A stretch of DNA of 47,121 nucleotides from NCBI GenBank assembly GCA_029061225.1, contig JAIDSM010000229.1, positions 1 to 47,121 on the forward strand, read 5' to 3'. A program made the translations under genes and the position numbers. The notes beneath the pieces are model-generated. The model did not search any database, was not told the origin of the DNA, and saw only the letters and a program-made list of their open reading frames with translations. Origin of the DNA: Muribaculaceae bacterium. GTDB lineage: Bacteria; Bacteroidota; Bacteroidia; Bacteroidales; Muribaculaceae. Positions 1-7,638 of this stretch are shown here, piece after piece (positions within the stretch are counted from its first letter, which is position 1; each line of letters starts with the position of its first letter).

Positions 1-48
1 ACGATCTGTAGAGAGGTCTCGTGGTCTGGGAGATGTGTATAAGAGAGA
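1..48. other. Nextera-like adapter remnant at contig end
   Basis: Bases 15-45 match the Illumina Nextera read-2 adapter (GTCTCGTGG..., then AGATGTGTATAAGAGA) with about two mismatches, and the match decays just before base 48. This is a library artefact and not genomic sequence. It implies that the window start is the physical end of an assembled contig. Confidence 0.88.
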
Positions 49-68
49 ACGCACGAGCCGTGCGTCCC
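48..68. repeat. Dispersed GC-rich palindrome, copy 1
   Basis: An inverted repeat with arms around CGCACG and CGTGCG, followed by TCCCTAC. It matches the copies at 3301 and (inverted) 21307. Its outer left edge is blurred by the adapter remnant. Confidence 0.55.
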
Positions 69-85
69 TACTATAGGATTAAGGG

Positions 86-1834
86 TTATTTCAGCTTTTC
101 TATGAAAATAGATTTGTCGGGTGCGTCGGAAGATTGGATACGTTTTATAAGTCTGGATTTTTTTACGTAAAAGTGAGCATACTTGATGTTGGTGAACATG
201 CAGACGGCGCGGACTGAGAAACCGGCATATAGGAGGGCGAGGAAATTTACATCATCTTCTTTAATGAAAGGACACTGATTTCTGAGATTTGACACAAGTT
301 TTCCCATGTAGGCGTCTACGGCCTCTACTATTTCTGTTAGACCCTTTTTAGACACAATCTTTTTCACCTCCTTCTCCATGTTGGTTACTAGATCCTTTTG
401 ATTGAGTTCAGAGTTCTTCAAGCCGAAATATTGATCGCATAGAACGTCTAAGGTTGACCATTTCTCTTTGAAGAGTTTCTCTACAATCTTGTTATGGTCT
501 GATTCAAGACAACTCCTTGCGCTCTGTAATGATTGAATCTCGCTGACCATTGAATCATTTTTAATTTCCATTTCCTTTACCAATTGCTCAAGGGCGAGCT
601 TATCCCGGGTAATCTCGTCAGAGGAAGATTTAAGGGATAAAAAGGATTCGAGTCGAGCTTTAGACTCAGCCTTCTGCGCCTTAATCCTCAAGATGAAAAA
701 CATGATACAAGTGATCAGCAATAATAATAATACTGATACCCACGCATATAAAGTCATTTTAAGGACGCGTGATTTATTTGCATGGCGAAATGACATATCA
801 GAGTAGAAGTCTCGTTGCGCATTAGTGACTGATCCCATGATTATTTCTTCAGCCACTAAATTCTGATAATATAACATCGAATCTACTAAGGTCAGTGCAA
901 GATTTTTATCTCCGATAGATTTTGCATTTTCATAGCGTGCATACAACACATGAATTATATCTTCATTAGAACAGGCCAATGACTCAATTTCCGAAAGATC
1001 CTCTTTAACGTCCTCGGAATCATCCTTAGCTTCATTTACTTTGCTTTTAAGTATAACGGCATCTAAAATTTCTCCTTTTGACATACCCTCCTTAAAGAAA
1101 GTCAAATCTCTTGTTACAATTGAATTACCACGACCAGTCATAACCATTGCATCTATTAGAGGGGGCGTCAGATAATTCAAAAGCAAACTGTCAACCGGAC
1201 TATCATCTATGATTCGACGTTCAAGACTGTCCAAGAGTTGATAAGCTCGTTCAGCGTTTCCATTATATGTAAGCGTTACTGCCATCTGTCCCAATGCATA
1301 TCTATGATTTGTCTTATGTCCAGATCTATCATAATAAACAGAAGCCTCTTGCGCATATTGTATGGCATCGTCATAATTATAAGTAAAGAAAAATACATTA
1401 TTTATTCTTTCCGCGGCTTTGGCATGCCAATAGTCGTTGTTGAGGCGTTTTGAATCTTCATAGGCGGTCAGGTAGTAGCGCATGGCTTCGCGGTAATTCT
1501 CCTGATTAAAGTAGATTTCGCCGGTATAGAAGTTGGAACGGATGCCGAGATCGCCACTGGTGTCATTTCCATATTTGGAATATGCGATGCTGATAAGGGA
1601 ATCAGAATCGAGAGGGACGTCAGTTTTCACCTGAGCTTGTGTGTAAAGTAGTGCATAATACGGCTTTTCCGATTCCTTCATGGTATTCTTGTCTATGCCC
1701 ATAAGTATGGACATGGCGCTGTCCGGATGTTCTTCCATGACGGAGTCAGCATGTGAAAGCATCCTGCCTGTCTCAGTAGAACAGGCAGAAAAAAGCAAAG
1801 CGAATATTATGAAAGTGAGATATCTTGTTGCCAT
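86..1834 (-). CDS. TPR membrane-anchored regulator with C-terminal HTH-like domain
   Basis: A 582-residue protein of the Bacteroidetes type that joins an exported TPR sensor to a cytoplasmic regulatory tail. The N-terminus has a hydrophobic signal and a lipobox-like LLFSAC (Cys18). Residues about 25-340 are helical TPR-like repeats. Residues 361-383 form one transmembrane segment, followed by a charged coiled coil (about 385-450). The last ~60 residues (around FLALLYAGFS and KKSRLIKRI) resemble a LuxR-like helix-turn-helix. Inference: periplasmic TPRs sense a ligand or partner and the tail acts on transcription. It has its own consensus promoter. A frameshifted protein of the same architecture lies at 28765-30491. 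The specific target is unknown. Confidence 0.75.
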   Translation of the reverse strand: MATRYLTFIIFALLFSACSTETGRMLSHADSVMEEHPDSAMSILMGIDKNTMKESEKPYYALLYTQAQVKTDVPLDSDSLISIAYSKYGNDTSGDLGIRSNFYTGEIYFNQENYREAMRYYLTAYEDSKRLNNDYWHAKAAERINNVFFFTYNYDDAIQYAQEASVYYDRSGHKTNHRYALGQMAVTLTYNGNAERAYQLLDSLERRIIDDSPVDSLLLNYLTPPLIDAMVMTGRGNSIVTRDLTFFKEGMSKGEILDAVILKSKVNEAKDDSEDVKEDLSEIESLACSNEDIIHVLYARYENAKSIGDKNLALTLVDSMLYYQNLVAEEIIMGSVTNAQRDFYSDMSFRHANKSRVLKMTLYAWVSVLLLLLITCIMFFILRIKAQKAESKARLESFLSLKSSSDEITRDKLALEQLVKEMEIKNDSMVSEIQSLQSARSCLESDHNKIVEKLFKEKWSTLDVLCDQYFGLKNSELNQKDLVTNMEKEVKKIVSKKGLTEIVEAVDAYMGKLVSNLRNQCPFIKEDDVNFLALLYAGFSVRAVCMFTNIKYAHFYVKKSRLIKRIQSSDAPDKSIFIEKLK

Positions 1835-1862
1835 TATCTTTATGCATATATGGAATCCAATG

Positions 1863-1894
1863 CAAAATTACATTTTTTTCCACATATCTCCAAA
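1863..1894 (-). promoter_or_regulatory. Promoter of the TPR regulator (TTTG-N20-TAATTTTG)
   Basis: On the minus strand, TTTG (1891-1894) is separated by exactly 20 nt from TAATTTTG (1863-1870), a full match to the Bacteroidetes sigma-ABfr -33/-7 pattern. The predicted transcription start is about 1856, giving a 5' leader of ~20 nt. Confidence 0.75.
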
Positions 1895-1939
1895 TATCGA
1901 GACATAATGACAGCAAGCTATCCCATCAATGAGTATAAA

Positions 1940-3265
1940 TTAGAGGAGGGTGAGTTTGCGGCGGTTGCCTTTGATCTTCTTTGGTTCGAGATCCTTTATA
2001 AGTGCTTTGGCTTTGGCGGACGGGACGGCTACGAGGGCGTGGTGGTCGGAGAGAGTGATAGGACCTACTTCAGATGCCTCCAGACCACCTTCCTTGCATA
2101 GGAAACCGACGATGTCGCCTTTCGACAATTTTTCCTTGCGTCCGGCACTGATGCGGATGGTAGCCCTGTCGCTTCTTAGGGATGACTGAGCGTTCGGATC
2201 CGGGCGATAGGTGCCGTCTGTTTCGATGAACGGTTTCAGTTCCTCGTCCGGCCCCGTCAGCACGTATATATCACCGTTTGCATCCACTCGCGCGGTACGT
2301 CCGTTGCGGTGGGTATAGGTCTCAGGAGTAAGAGGCTGATGATAGTGTATGATGCTGCTTACGCCTCTGATATCGAGACCACGCGCCGCAAGGTCAGTGG
2401 CAATCAGGATAGGGGCGGAGCCGTTGTTGAACATTGAAATGGCATCTTCACGCTTGAACTGGTCGAGTTCGCCATGATAAAGGGCGCACGCCACCTTATG
2501 TTTCTTGAGAAATTCAGCTACGCGTACGGCGCTCTCCCTGTGATTGACGAAGACTATAGTGCGTTCAGGCACATCCTCTTTCGATATGCTCCTAAGCAAG
2601 CCAAGAAGTGACTCAAGTTTATCCTTGTCTGTATCCACCCGGTAGATCTTCATACGTTCGCGAACATCGCTCGAGTTACCGGAAAAATCGATTTCGAGGG
2701 GATCGTCGAGTTTTATGAAGCCCGGTAGGGTAGTGCTTGCGGTGGCCGAAGTGAGGATAATACGGCTTACATTTTTCAGCCGGTTGAATATCTTGCGCAT
2801 GTCATCCTCAAAACCGAGTTCGAGCGACTTGTCGTACTCGTCAAGTATAAGGATACGCGTGGGAGTCGGGTCTACGTTGCCTCTCTTCAGATGGTCGAGA
2901 AGACGCCCGGGAGTGGCTACGATTATGTCCGGAGTAACACTCAGGGTGTTGACCTCATCCTCAACATTGTGCCCTCCATAAAGGGCTGTGACCTTAAAAC
3001 CGGAGGCTATCTCGCGTACCACTCCCGCTATCTGGATGACAAGCTCTCTTGAGGGAGCGATGATGATGGCCTGCACGCGGCCCGTAGGAGGATTCAGCCA
3101 CTTCATCATGGGAAGTGTGAATGCTACGGTCTTACCTGAACCTGTCGGTGCAACCAGGATTATTTCTTTTGTTTCTGAAGCGGCTGCCATAGACCGCTTT
3201 TGCATATCGTTGATATCTTCAATGCCGAGTTTAGTAACATTCGGCAGGAATTCCTTTTCTCTCAT
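1940..3265 (-). CDS. DEAD-box ATP-dependent RNA helicase with DbpA-type RNA-binding tail
   Basis: A 441-residue helicase carrying the core motifs in order: Walker A APTGSGKT (39-46), PSREL (71-75), TPGR (118-121), motif II as DEYD (142-145) in place of DEAD, SAT (173-175), VFVN (238-241), ATDLAARGLD (289-298) and HRNGRTAR (319-326). Residues about 368-441 fit the DbpA/CsdA RNA-binding domain. Likely roles are rRNA maturation or RNA unwinding. DEYD keeps the Asp-Glu pair and final Asp needed for ATP hydrolysis, so activity is expected. A possible -7 (3282-3289) lies upstream, but its -33 position is occupied by the palindromic repeat at 3301. Confidence 0.9.
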   Translation of the reverse strand: MREKEFLPNVTKLGIEDINDMQKRSMAAASETKEIILVAPTGSGKTVAFTLPMMKWLNPPTGRVQAIIIAPSRELVIQIAGVVREIASGFKVTALYGGHNVEDEVNTLSVTPDIIVATPGRLLDHLKRGNVDPTPTRILILDEYDKSLELGFEDDMRKIFNRLKNVSRIILTSATASTTLPGFIKLDDPLEIDFSGNSSDVRERMKIYRVDTDKDKLESLLGLLRSISKEDVPERTIVFVNHRESAVRVAEFLKKHKVACALYHGELDQFKREDAISMFNNGSAPILIATDLAARGLDIRGVSSIIHYHQPLTPETYTHRNGRTARVDANGDIYVLTGPDEELKPFIETDGTYRPDPNAQSSLRSDRATIRISAGRKEKLSKGDIVGFLCKEGGLEASEVGPITLSDHHALVAVPSAKAKALIKDLEPKKIKGNRRKLTLL

Positions 3266-3300
3266 AGTTATTTCTTAATATCAAAACTAAAGTGTATGGC

Positions 3301-3321
3301 GGACGCACGCGCCGTGCGTCC
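3301..3321. repeat. Dispersed GC-rich palindrome, copy 2 (perfect)
   Basis: GGACGCACG, a 3-nt loop CGC, then CGTGCGTCC: perfect 9-bp arms, followed by CTAC. It sits between the helicase start and the tRNA terminator. Related copies are at 48 (same orientation) and 21307 (opposite orientation). Confidence 0.75.
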
Positions 3322-3373
3322 CTACAAATATTATAACTGGCGGCCTGCGATTATCGTTCAAATATAAATGGAT

Positions 3374-3405
3374 AAAAAAAGGCTTTCGAATAAATCGAAA
3401 GCCTT
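3374..3405 (-). terminator. Intrinsic terminator of tRNA-fMet
   Basis: A perfect 10-bp stem (AGGCTTTCGA with TCGAAAGCCT; arms 3380-3389 and 3395-3404) with a 5-nt loop, followed on the minus strand by a run of seven U. It lies 5 nt beyond the tRNA 3' end. Confidence 0.9.
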
Positions 3406-3409
3406 GAGG

Positions 3410-3481
<72 letters not shown>

Positions 3482-3496
3482 GTGTGATTGCGAGTG

Positions 3497-3528
3497 CAAA
3501 GTTACAACATTTTTCACCCTTTGTCAAT
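3497..3528 (-). promoter_or_regulatory. Promoter of tRNA-fMet
   Basis: On the minus strand, ATTG (3525-3528), 20 nt, then TAACTTTG (3497-3504). The predicted start is about 3490, about 9 nt before the mature 5' end. The -33 is one base off TTTG. Confidence 0.65.
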
Positions 3529-3562
3529 ACTTTTCGTGTTAATTTTTGTTAATGGGCGCAAA

Positions 3563-4507
3563 TTATTTCCTGATTGTGAAAGCCGCGCATGAATATCCGC
3601 CGCCGAAGACCATAAGGGAGACCATATCGCCTTTCTTAAGTTCATCCTGATGCTGAGCAAGCACGAGCGGTGCGCTCGCGCTGCCAGTGTTGCCGAGTTC
3701 CTGAATGTTGTTTAGGAATCGCTCCATAGGCATGTCCATCATTCTGGCGAGCTGCTTTACGATGCGCATATTGGCCTGATGGGTGATGAAGTAGGAGATA
3801 TCCTCCTTTTTCAGATTTGCATCTTCAAGGTTCTTTTCAAGGGCATACTGCATGTATTTCACTGCGTACATGAACACATCCCTTCCGTTAGGCATCGATA
3901 TTCCTCCTTCCTTTGGTCGAAGCAACACTCCGTCCGGACCTGCTCCGATATGGCCGACACCTTCCGTATACACCGAAAGAACCTCGATGTCATCGTCCGA
4001 CTCCTTATCCGCGCTAAGGAAATAAGCTACCGCCGCATCGCCCCAAAGATGCCCTGCCTTAGGATCATGGTCGTTGGAATAGTATGAGTTGTGTTCGCTG
4101 CAAATAAGGAGGGCACGTTTAGCTTTTCCCATCGCGAAATAACCCTCGACGATCTCAAGTCCGTTGACAAACGAACTGCAGGCAGAAGAAGCGTAGACGG
4201 CTTTGGCTCCCTCGATTCCGAATTTACGTTGCACACGGTGCGCTACGGTGCCTACAGTGTCGAAAGCACAGTAATGCGCAGCCACGATAAGGTCTACATC
4301 CTTGATGGAATAGGGGAGGCGGGGTAGGGCGTTTTCCACTGCTTCATACGCCATGGTGTCGACGTTCTCGTCTTCCGAGCAACGGCTGCGGCTCTCGATG
4401 CCGGTGCGCTGCACTATCCAGTCGGCATCAAGTCCGTTGAGTTCCTTGAAATATTCGTTGGAAATCCTGTTCGATGGTATGTAATGGCCAATAGCGTTAA
4501 TATACAT
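3563..4507 (-). CDS. Beta-ketoacyl-ACP synthase III family protein (FabH-like)
   Basis: A 314-residue thiolase-fold condensing enzyme with the intact KAS III triad: Cys110 (in SSACSS), His243 (in THQAN) and Asn273 (in GNTGSAS), matching the E. coli FabH layout. The length is typical. Known chemistry is condensation of an acyl-CoA starter with malonyl-ACP. It lies 47 bp downstream of a TetR regulator in the same direction, so a two-gene regulated operon is likely. That suggests a specialised lipid or starter-unit role and not the housekeeping FabH, but the substrate cannot be read from sequence. Confidence 0.85.
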   Translation of the reverse strand: MYINAIGHYIPSNRISNEYFKELNGLDADWIVQRTGIESRSRCSEDENVDTMAYEAVENALPRLPYSIKDVDLIVAAHYCAFDTVGTVAHRVQRKFGIEGAKAVYASSACSSFVNGLEIVEGYFAMGKAKRALLICSEHNSYYSNDHDPKAGHLWGDAAVAYFLSADKESDDDIEVLSVYTEGVGHIGAGPDGVLLRPKEGGISMPNGRDVFMYAVKYMQYALEKNLEDANLKKEDISYFITHQANMRIVKQLARMMDMPMERFLNNIQELGNTGSASAPLVLAQHQDELKKGDMVSLMVFGGGYSCAAFTIRK

Positions 4508-4554
4508 ATGCGGTCTTTTTTGTAAGGTTGCCTAATTGATTCATATTATATGCC

Positions 4555-5139
4555 TTATCGTCTCATAAGGCCGTTGAGGAGCATAGAGATGAATGATTTC
4601 GAGAGTTCGTCTTTTTCCACCCCGATTTCCGAGAGGTCGTCGCGGATATACGGGACGTCGAGTCCCTGGATGGTCTTGGTGATGATGAGGGCGGTACGCG
4701 GGATACTCTCTATCTCGAATATGCCCTCAGCCACTCCTTCAGCGAGAATCTGCTGTAGCAGTATCGTCTCCTTGCGGCTCACTATCCTGCGCGCGCGGTC
4801 CACTTTCCTTACATCCCGGAAAAACCATGCCCGAAGCGAACCGTTGCGCGAAACGACCTCGCGCATCGTCTCGAAATGTGCGTCGATGTATTCCTTGAGT
4901 TTCTCATCTGCGGGAATTGGTTTAGCGACAATCGTGCGCAGCTGTGAGAGCGCGATGTCGGTCTCCTGCTCGATTACGGCGTTATAGATGTCTCGTTTGC
5001 TCTTGAAATAGGTGTAGATGGTGCGACGCCCTTTTTCAGAAGCGGAGGCGATATCGTTCATAGTGGTGTTCTCGACCCCTTTTCTTGCGAAAAGTTGTCG
5101 AGCCACTTCAATGAATCTTTCCCGGGTCTTGAGTCCCAC
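4555..5139 (-). CDS. TetR/AcrR family transcriptional regulator
   Basis: A 194-residue protein with a canonical N-terminal TetR helix-turn-helix (residues about 8-55; ARQLFARKG, TTMNDIA, TIYTYFKSK) and a helical ligand-binding C-terminal domain. It is the first gene of a likely operon with the KAS III gene. The promoter just upstream contains a 7-bp inverted repeat overlapping the -7 box, consistent with autorepression. Inference: an acyl or lipophilic effector controls the condensing enzyme. The effector is not identifiable. Confidence 0.88.
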   Translation of the reverse strand: MGLKTRERFIEVARQLFARKGVENTTMNDIASASEKGRRTIYTYFKSKRDIYNAVIEQETDIALSQLRTIVAKPIPADEKLKEYIDAHFETMREVVSRNGSLRAWFFRDVRKVDRARRIVSRKETILLQQILAEGVAEGIFEIESIPRTALIITKTIQGLDVPYIRDDLSEIGVEKDELSKSFISMLLNGLMRR

Positions 5140-5178
5140 GCTTGCGATGAGTTGTTTTTGGGTTATTATATCGGATTA

Positions 5179-5204
5179 TTGCACATGAATGCTTGATTGT
5201 GCAA
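5179..5204. promoter_or_regulatory. Candidate TetR operator
   Basis: Inverted repeat TTGCACA (5179-5185) / TGTGCAA (5198-5204) with a 12-nt spacer. It overlaps the -7 element and start region of the tetR promoter, the expected location for an autorepressor site. Confidence 0.6.
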
Positions 5205-5233
5205 AATTAATCAAAAAAAAGTAGCGAACCAAA
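5202..5233 (-). promoter_or_regulatory. Promoter of tetR-KAS III operon
   Basis: On the minus strand, TTTG (5230-5233), 20 nt, TAATTTTG (5202-5209): an exact consensus match. The -33 box directly abuts the stop codon of the upstream rluA gene. Confidence 0.75.
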
Positions 5234-5899
5234 TTATTTTCCAATAATCGGAAGCATTTCAGGCAAAGGTTCGGTTTCGACCACAATTTCCTCCTTTGAG
5301 ACGGGATGGATGAATTCAATCTTTTTGGCGAGAAGGGAGATTCCTCCGCCCGGGTTGGACCGGCGCGCGCCGTATTTGAGGTCTCCTTTTATTGGCGTTC
5401 CGGTCGACGAAAGCTGTGCGCGTATCTGGTGCTTGCGTCCGGTAAGCAGAGTCACCTCCAGAAGAGAATAACGATCTCCCTCGGCGATGACGCGATAGCG
5501 TAGTTTGGAGAGTTTGGCATCAGGTGCGTCCTTGCCTACGACGCGGGTCTTGTTGAGTCTTCCGTCAGACTGCAGCCATGATTCTATCTCGCCTTCCTTC
5601 TCCTTCCGGCGTCCTTCTACCAGGGCCCAGTAGGTCTTATGTATCTCCCCTTTCTTAAGCATTTCGTTTAGGCGCGTCAGTGCCTTTGATGTCTTTGCGA
5701 ATATGACGAGGCCTGACACGGGACGGTCTATGCGGTGCACCACACCGCAGAAGACGTTACCGGGTTTGTTGTATTTCTCCTTCAGATAAGCCTTTATGAT
5801 GTCAGAGAGTGGAGTGTCGCCGGTCTTGTCGCCTTGTACGATCTCTCCTGCTTCCTTACGGACTATGATGATGTGGTTGTCTTCGTAGACTGGAGTCAT
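5234..5899 (-). CDS. RluA-family pseudouridine synthase
   Basis: A 221-residue catalytic domain of the RluA family, which isomerises uridine in rRNA or tRNA. The signature HRIDRPVSGL contains the catalytic Asp58, and RKHQIRAQL-type residues lie near the C-terminus. There is no N-terminal S4 domain; the short form is common in Bacteroidetes. The target uridine is unknown. It is the last gene of the fabG-ispD-rluA series. The ATG immediately follows, with one intervening base, a 190-bp heptamer array, so its 5' leader is made wholly of repeat. Confidence 0.88.
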   Translation of the reverse strand: MTPVYEDNHIIIVRKEAGEIVQGDKTGDTPLSDIIKAYLKEKYNKPGNVFCGVVHRIDRPVSGLVIFAKTSKALTRLNEMLKKGEIHKTYWALVEGRRKEKEGEIESWLQSDGRLNKTRVVGKDAPDAKLSKLRYRVIAEGDRYSLLEVTLLTGRKHQIRAQLSSTGTPIKGDLKYGARRSNPGGGISLLAKKIEFIHPVSKEEIVVETEPLPEMLPIIGK

Positions 5900-5900
5900 G

Positions 5901-6090
5901 GTTAAGGGTTAAGGGTTGATGGGTAAGTAATGAACAATGAACATTAAACAGTAAGTAATGAACGATGAAACATTAAACAGTAAGTAATGAACAATGAACA
6001 TTAAACAGTAAGTAATGAACAATGAACATTAAACAGTAAGTAATGAGAAATGAACAATAAACAGTAAGTAATGAACAATGAACATTAAAC
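5901..6090. repeat. Heptamer array with 28-bp superperiod
   Basis: About 27 consecutive 7-bp units in one register. Three units of the GTTAAGG/GTTGATG type come first. Then six copies of a 28-bp block follow (AGTAAGT, two AATGAAC, ATTAAAC), from 5922 to 6090. Only one single-base insertion is seen (copy 2, near 5964-5971). The array fills the whole ispD-rluA spacer and includes the ispD stop codon. Confidence 0.92.
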
Positions 6091-6774
6091 AGAAGTCCCG
6101 CTGAGGAGGATGTCGGCGGCTATGCGGAAGTCGCCGGGATAGGTCACCTTGATGTTGACGGGGTCTCCTTCGAAAATGTGGATTCTGTTTCCTGCCCATT
6201 CCGCTACGGACGCATCGTCGGTGAATATGACACCTTCGGCTTCCTCAGCTTTTCTGAATGCTTCTTTGAGCAGGTCTGCGCGGAAAACCTGAGGTGTCTG
6301 CACGGCGAAATATCGGGAGCGGTCTACGCTGCGGTTGTCGGCGGCTGTTCCTTCACGGAGTGAATCCGAGACCGGAACGCCCGGAATCACGGCCCCATGC
6401 ACGGCGGCCTCCTTCCATCCCTGACCGATCAACCTTGACGATGCGAGCGGTCGGGCCGCGTCATGCACGGCCACCAGTCCCTGGTCGGTGTCGGGTATCA
6501 GTGCCAGACCTGCCGCCACTGAATCCTTGCGTGTGGCTCCTCCTTCCGTCAGGGTATGCTGCGCACAGTCTTCTCCTGATATTTCCTTCCAGTAGTCGAT
6601 GAAATCCCGGTGCATCACTACGATAAGTTTTGTCTCGGGGTTTTCATCGTGAAAGGCCTTTAGTGTCCACCATAGCATCGGATGCCCTCCCAAGTCGTGA
6701 AACTGTTTGGGAAGAGAATCGCCGGAGCGGCTTCCAACCCCTCCGGCGACTATTATGGCATATCTTGATGTCAT
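6085..6774 (-). CDS. ispD: 2-C-methyl-D-erythritol 4-phosphate cytidylyltransferase
   Basis: A 229-residue enzyme of the MEP isoprenoid pathway that joins CTP and MEP. Features: N-terminal nucleotide-binding loop VAGGVGSRSG (9-18) with PKQF (Lys23), GGATRKDSV (78-86), VHDAARP (103-109), and late NIKVTYPGD (Lys209). Length and motif order are those of the family. It starts 10 bp after fabG and is probably co-transcribed with it. The stop codon falls inside a tandem heptamer array. Confidence 0.93.
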   Translation of the reverse strand: MTSRYAIIVAGGVGSRSGDSLPKQFHDLGGHPMLWWTLKAFHDENPETKLIVVMHRDFIDYWKEISGEDCAQHTLTEGGATRKDSVAAGLALIPDTDQGLVAVHDAARPLASSRLIGQGWKEAAVHGAVIPGVPVSDSLREGTAADNRSVDRSRYFAVQTPQVFRADLLKEAFRKAEEAEGVIFTDDASVAEWAGNRIHIFEGDPVNIKVTYPGDFRIAADILLSGTSV

Positions 6775-6784
6775 ATACGCTTTT

Positions 6785-7531
6785 TTACATGTTCATGCCG
6801 CCGTCAACCTGGATCACCTGACCGGTTACATAGCTCGACATGTCGCTTGCGAGGAAGAGGGCCACGTTGGCGATGTCTTCTACATGGCCGCCGCGACGCA
6901 GAGGAATCTTCTTGCACCAGTCGGCGCGTACCTCTTCGGGAAGGGCTGCTGTCATGGCTGTCTCGATGAAACCTGGAGCGATCGCGTTGGCACGGATGCC
7001 GCGGCTGCCTACTTCCTGGGCGATGCTCTTGGCGAGGGCGATGAGGCCTGCCTTTGATGCTGCGTAGTTGGCCTGTCCGGCGTTGCCGTGCACTCCCACT
7101 ACAGAAGCCATGTTGATGATGGAGCCACTGCGCTGGCGCATCATGATGGGAAGCACGGCGTGGATGAAGTTGAATGCTGACTTAAGGTTGACTGCGATCA
7201 CGGCGTCCCACTGAGCCTCGCTCATGCGCATCATGAGGCCGTCTTTTGTGATGCCGGCGTTATTGACGAGGATATCGATCGATCCGAAATCTTCCTTTAT
7301 CTGCTTCACTACCTCTTCGGTCTGTGCGAAATCGGCTGCGTTTGAAGCATATCCTTTCGCCTTGACTCCGAGGTCGAGGAGCTCCTGTTCTGTCTGTTTG
7401 CCGTTTTCATCGATTGCGAGGTCGGTGAAGGCCACATTGGCGCCTTCAGCTGCGAACTTGAGTGCGAGAGCCTTGCCGATGCCGCGTGCGGCGCCGGTCA
7501 CGAGGGCTGTCTTTCCTGCTAAAAGATTCAT
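6785..7531 (-). CDS. fabG: 3-oxoacyl-[ACP] reductase
   Basis: A 248-residue short-chain dehydrogenase that performs the first reduction of fatty-acid elongation. It has the NAD(P)-binding TGAARGIG (12-19), NNAG (90-93) and the catalytic set Ser143, Tyr156, Lys160 (YAASK). The C-terminus GQVIQVDGGMNM is typical of FabG. It heads the fabG-ispD-rluA series and diverges from priA. The shared 107-bp spacer carries a heptamer array between the two -7 boxes. Confidence 0.93.
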   Translation of the reverse strand: MNLLAGKTALVTGAARGIGKALALKFAAEGANVAFTDLAIDENGKQTEQELLDLGVKAKGYASNAADFAQTEEVVKQIKEDFGSIDILVNNAGITKDGLMMRMSEAQWDAVIAVNLKSAFNFIHAVLPIMMRQRSGSIINMASVVGVHGNAGQANYAASKAGLIALAKSIAQEVGSRGIRANAIAPGFIETAMTAALPEEVRADWCKKIPLRRGGHVEDIANVALFLASDMSSYVTGQVIQVDGGMNM

Positions 7532-7572
7532 GATTTATGTCTTGTTATTGGGTTGATTGCTTTTTCAGTCTG

Positions 7573-7603
7573 CAAAATTAATGAAAAATTCTCAATTCTC
7601 AAT
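7573..7603 (-). promoter_or_regulatory. Promoter of fabG
   Basis: The minus-strand -7 box TAATTTTG (7573-7580) is preceded at a 19-nt spacing by ATTG (7600-7603). The TTG part is supplied by the heptamer array itself. The predicted start is ~7566, giving a leader of ~35 nt. Confidence 0.6.
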
Positions 7604-7614
7604 TCTCAATTCTC
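7587..7614. repeat. Four-copy heptamer array (AATTCTC) between fabG and priA
   Basis: Four perfect AATTCTC units (28 bp). The same heptamer occurs at 18672 in this orientation and at 10108 in the other. The last unit ends 12 nt before the priA -7 box. Confidence 0.92.
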
Positions 7615-7626
7615 ATTTATTTTGAT

Positions 7627-7634
7627 TAATTTTG
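7627..7634 (+). promoter_or_regulatory. Promoter -7 element of priA
   Basis: TAATTTTG matches the -7 consensus and lies only 4 nt before the ATG, so the transcript is probably leaderless or nearly so. No TTTG is found at the -33 position, which is occupied by the heptamer array (TTCT at 7603). Confidence 0.6.
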
Positions 7635-7638
7635 CAAT

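Noticed and set aside
4550..4987. A 145-residue open frame antisense to the TetR gene
   Set aside because: The opposite strand encodes a standard TetR protein with promoter and operator. The antisense product has low-complexity Ser/Arg content typical of shadow frames.
5901..6090. The 28-bp repeats as a CRISPR array
   Set aside because: Units follow each other without spacers, each unit is itself four heptamers, and no cas genes are near.
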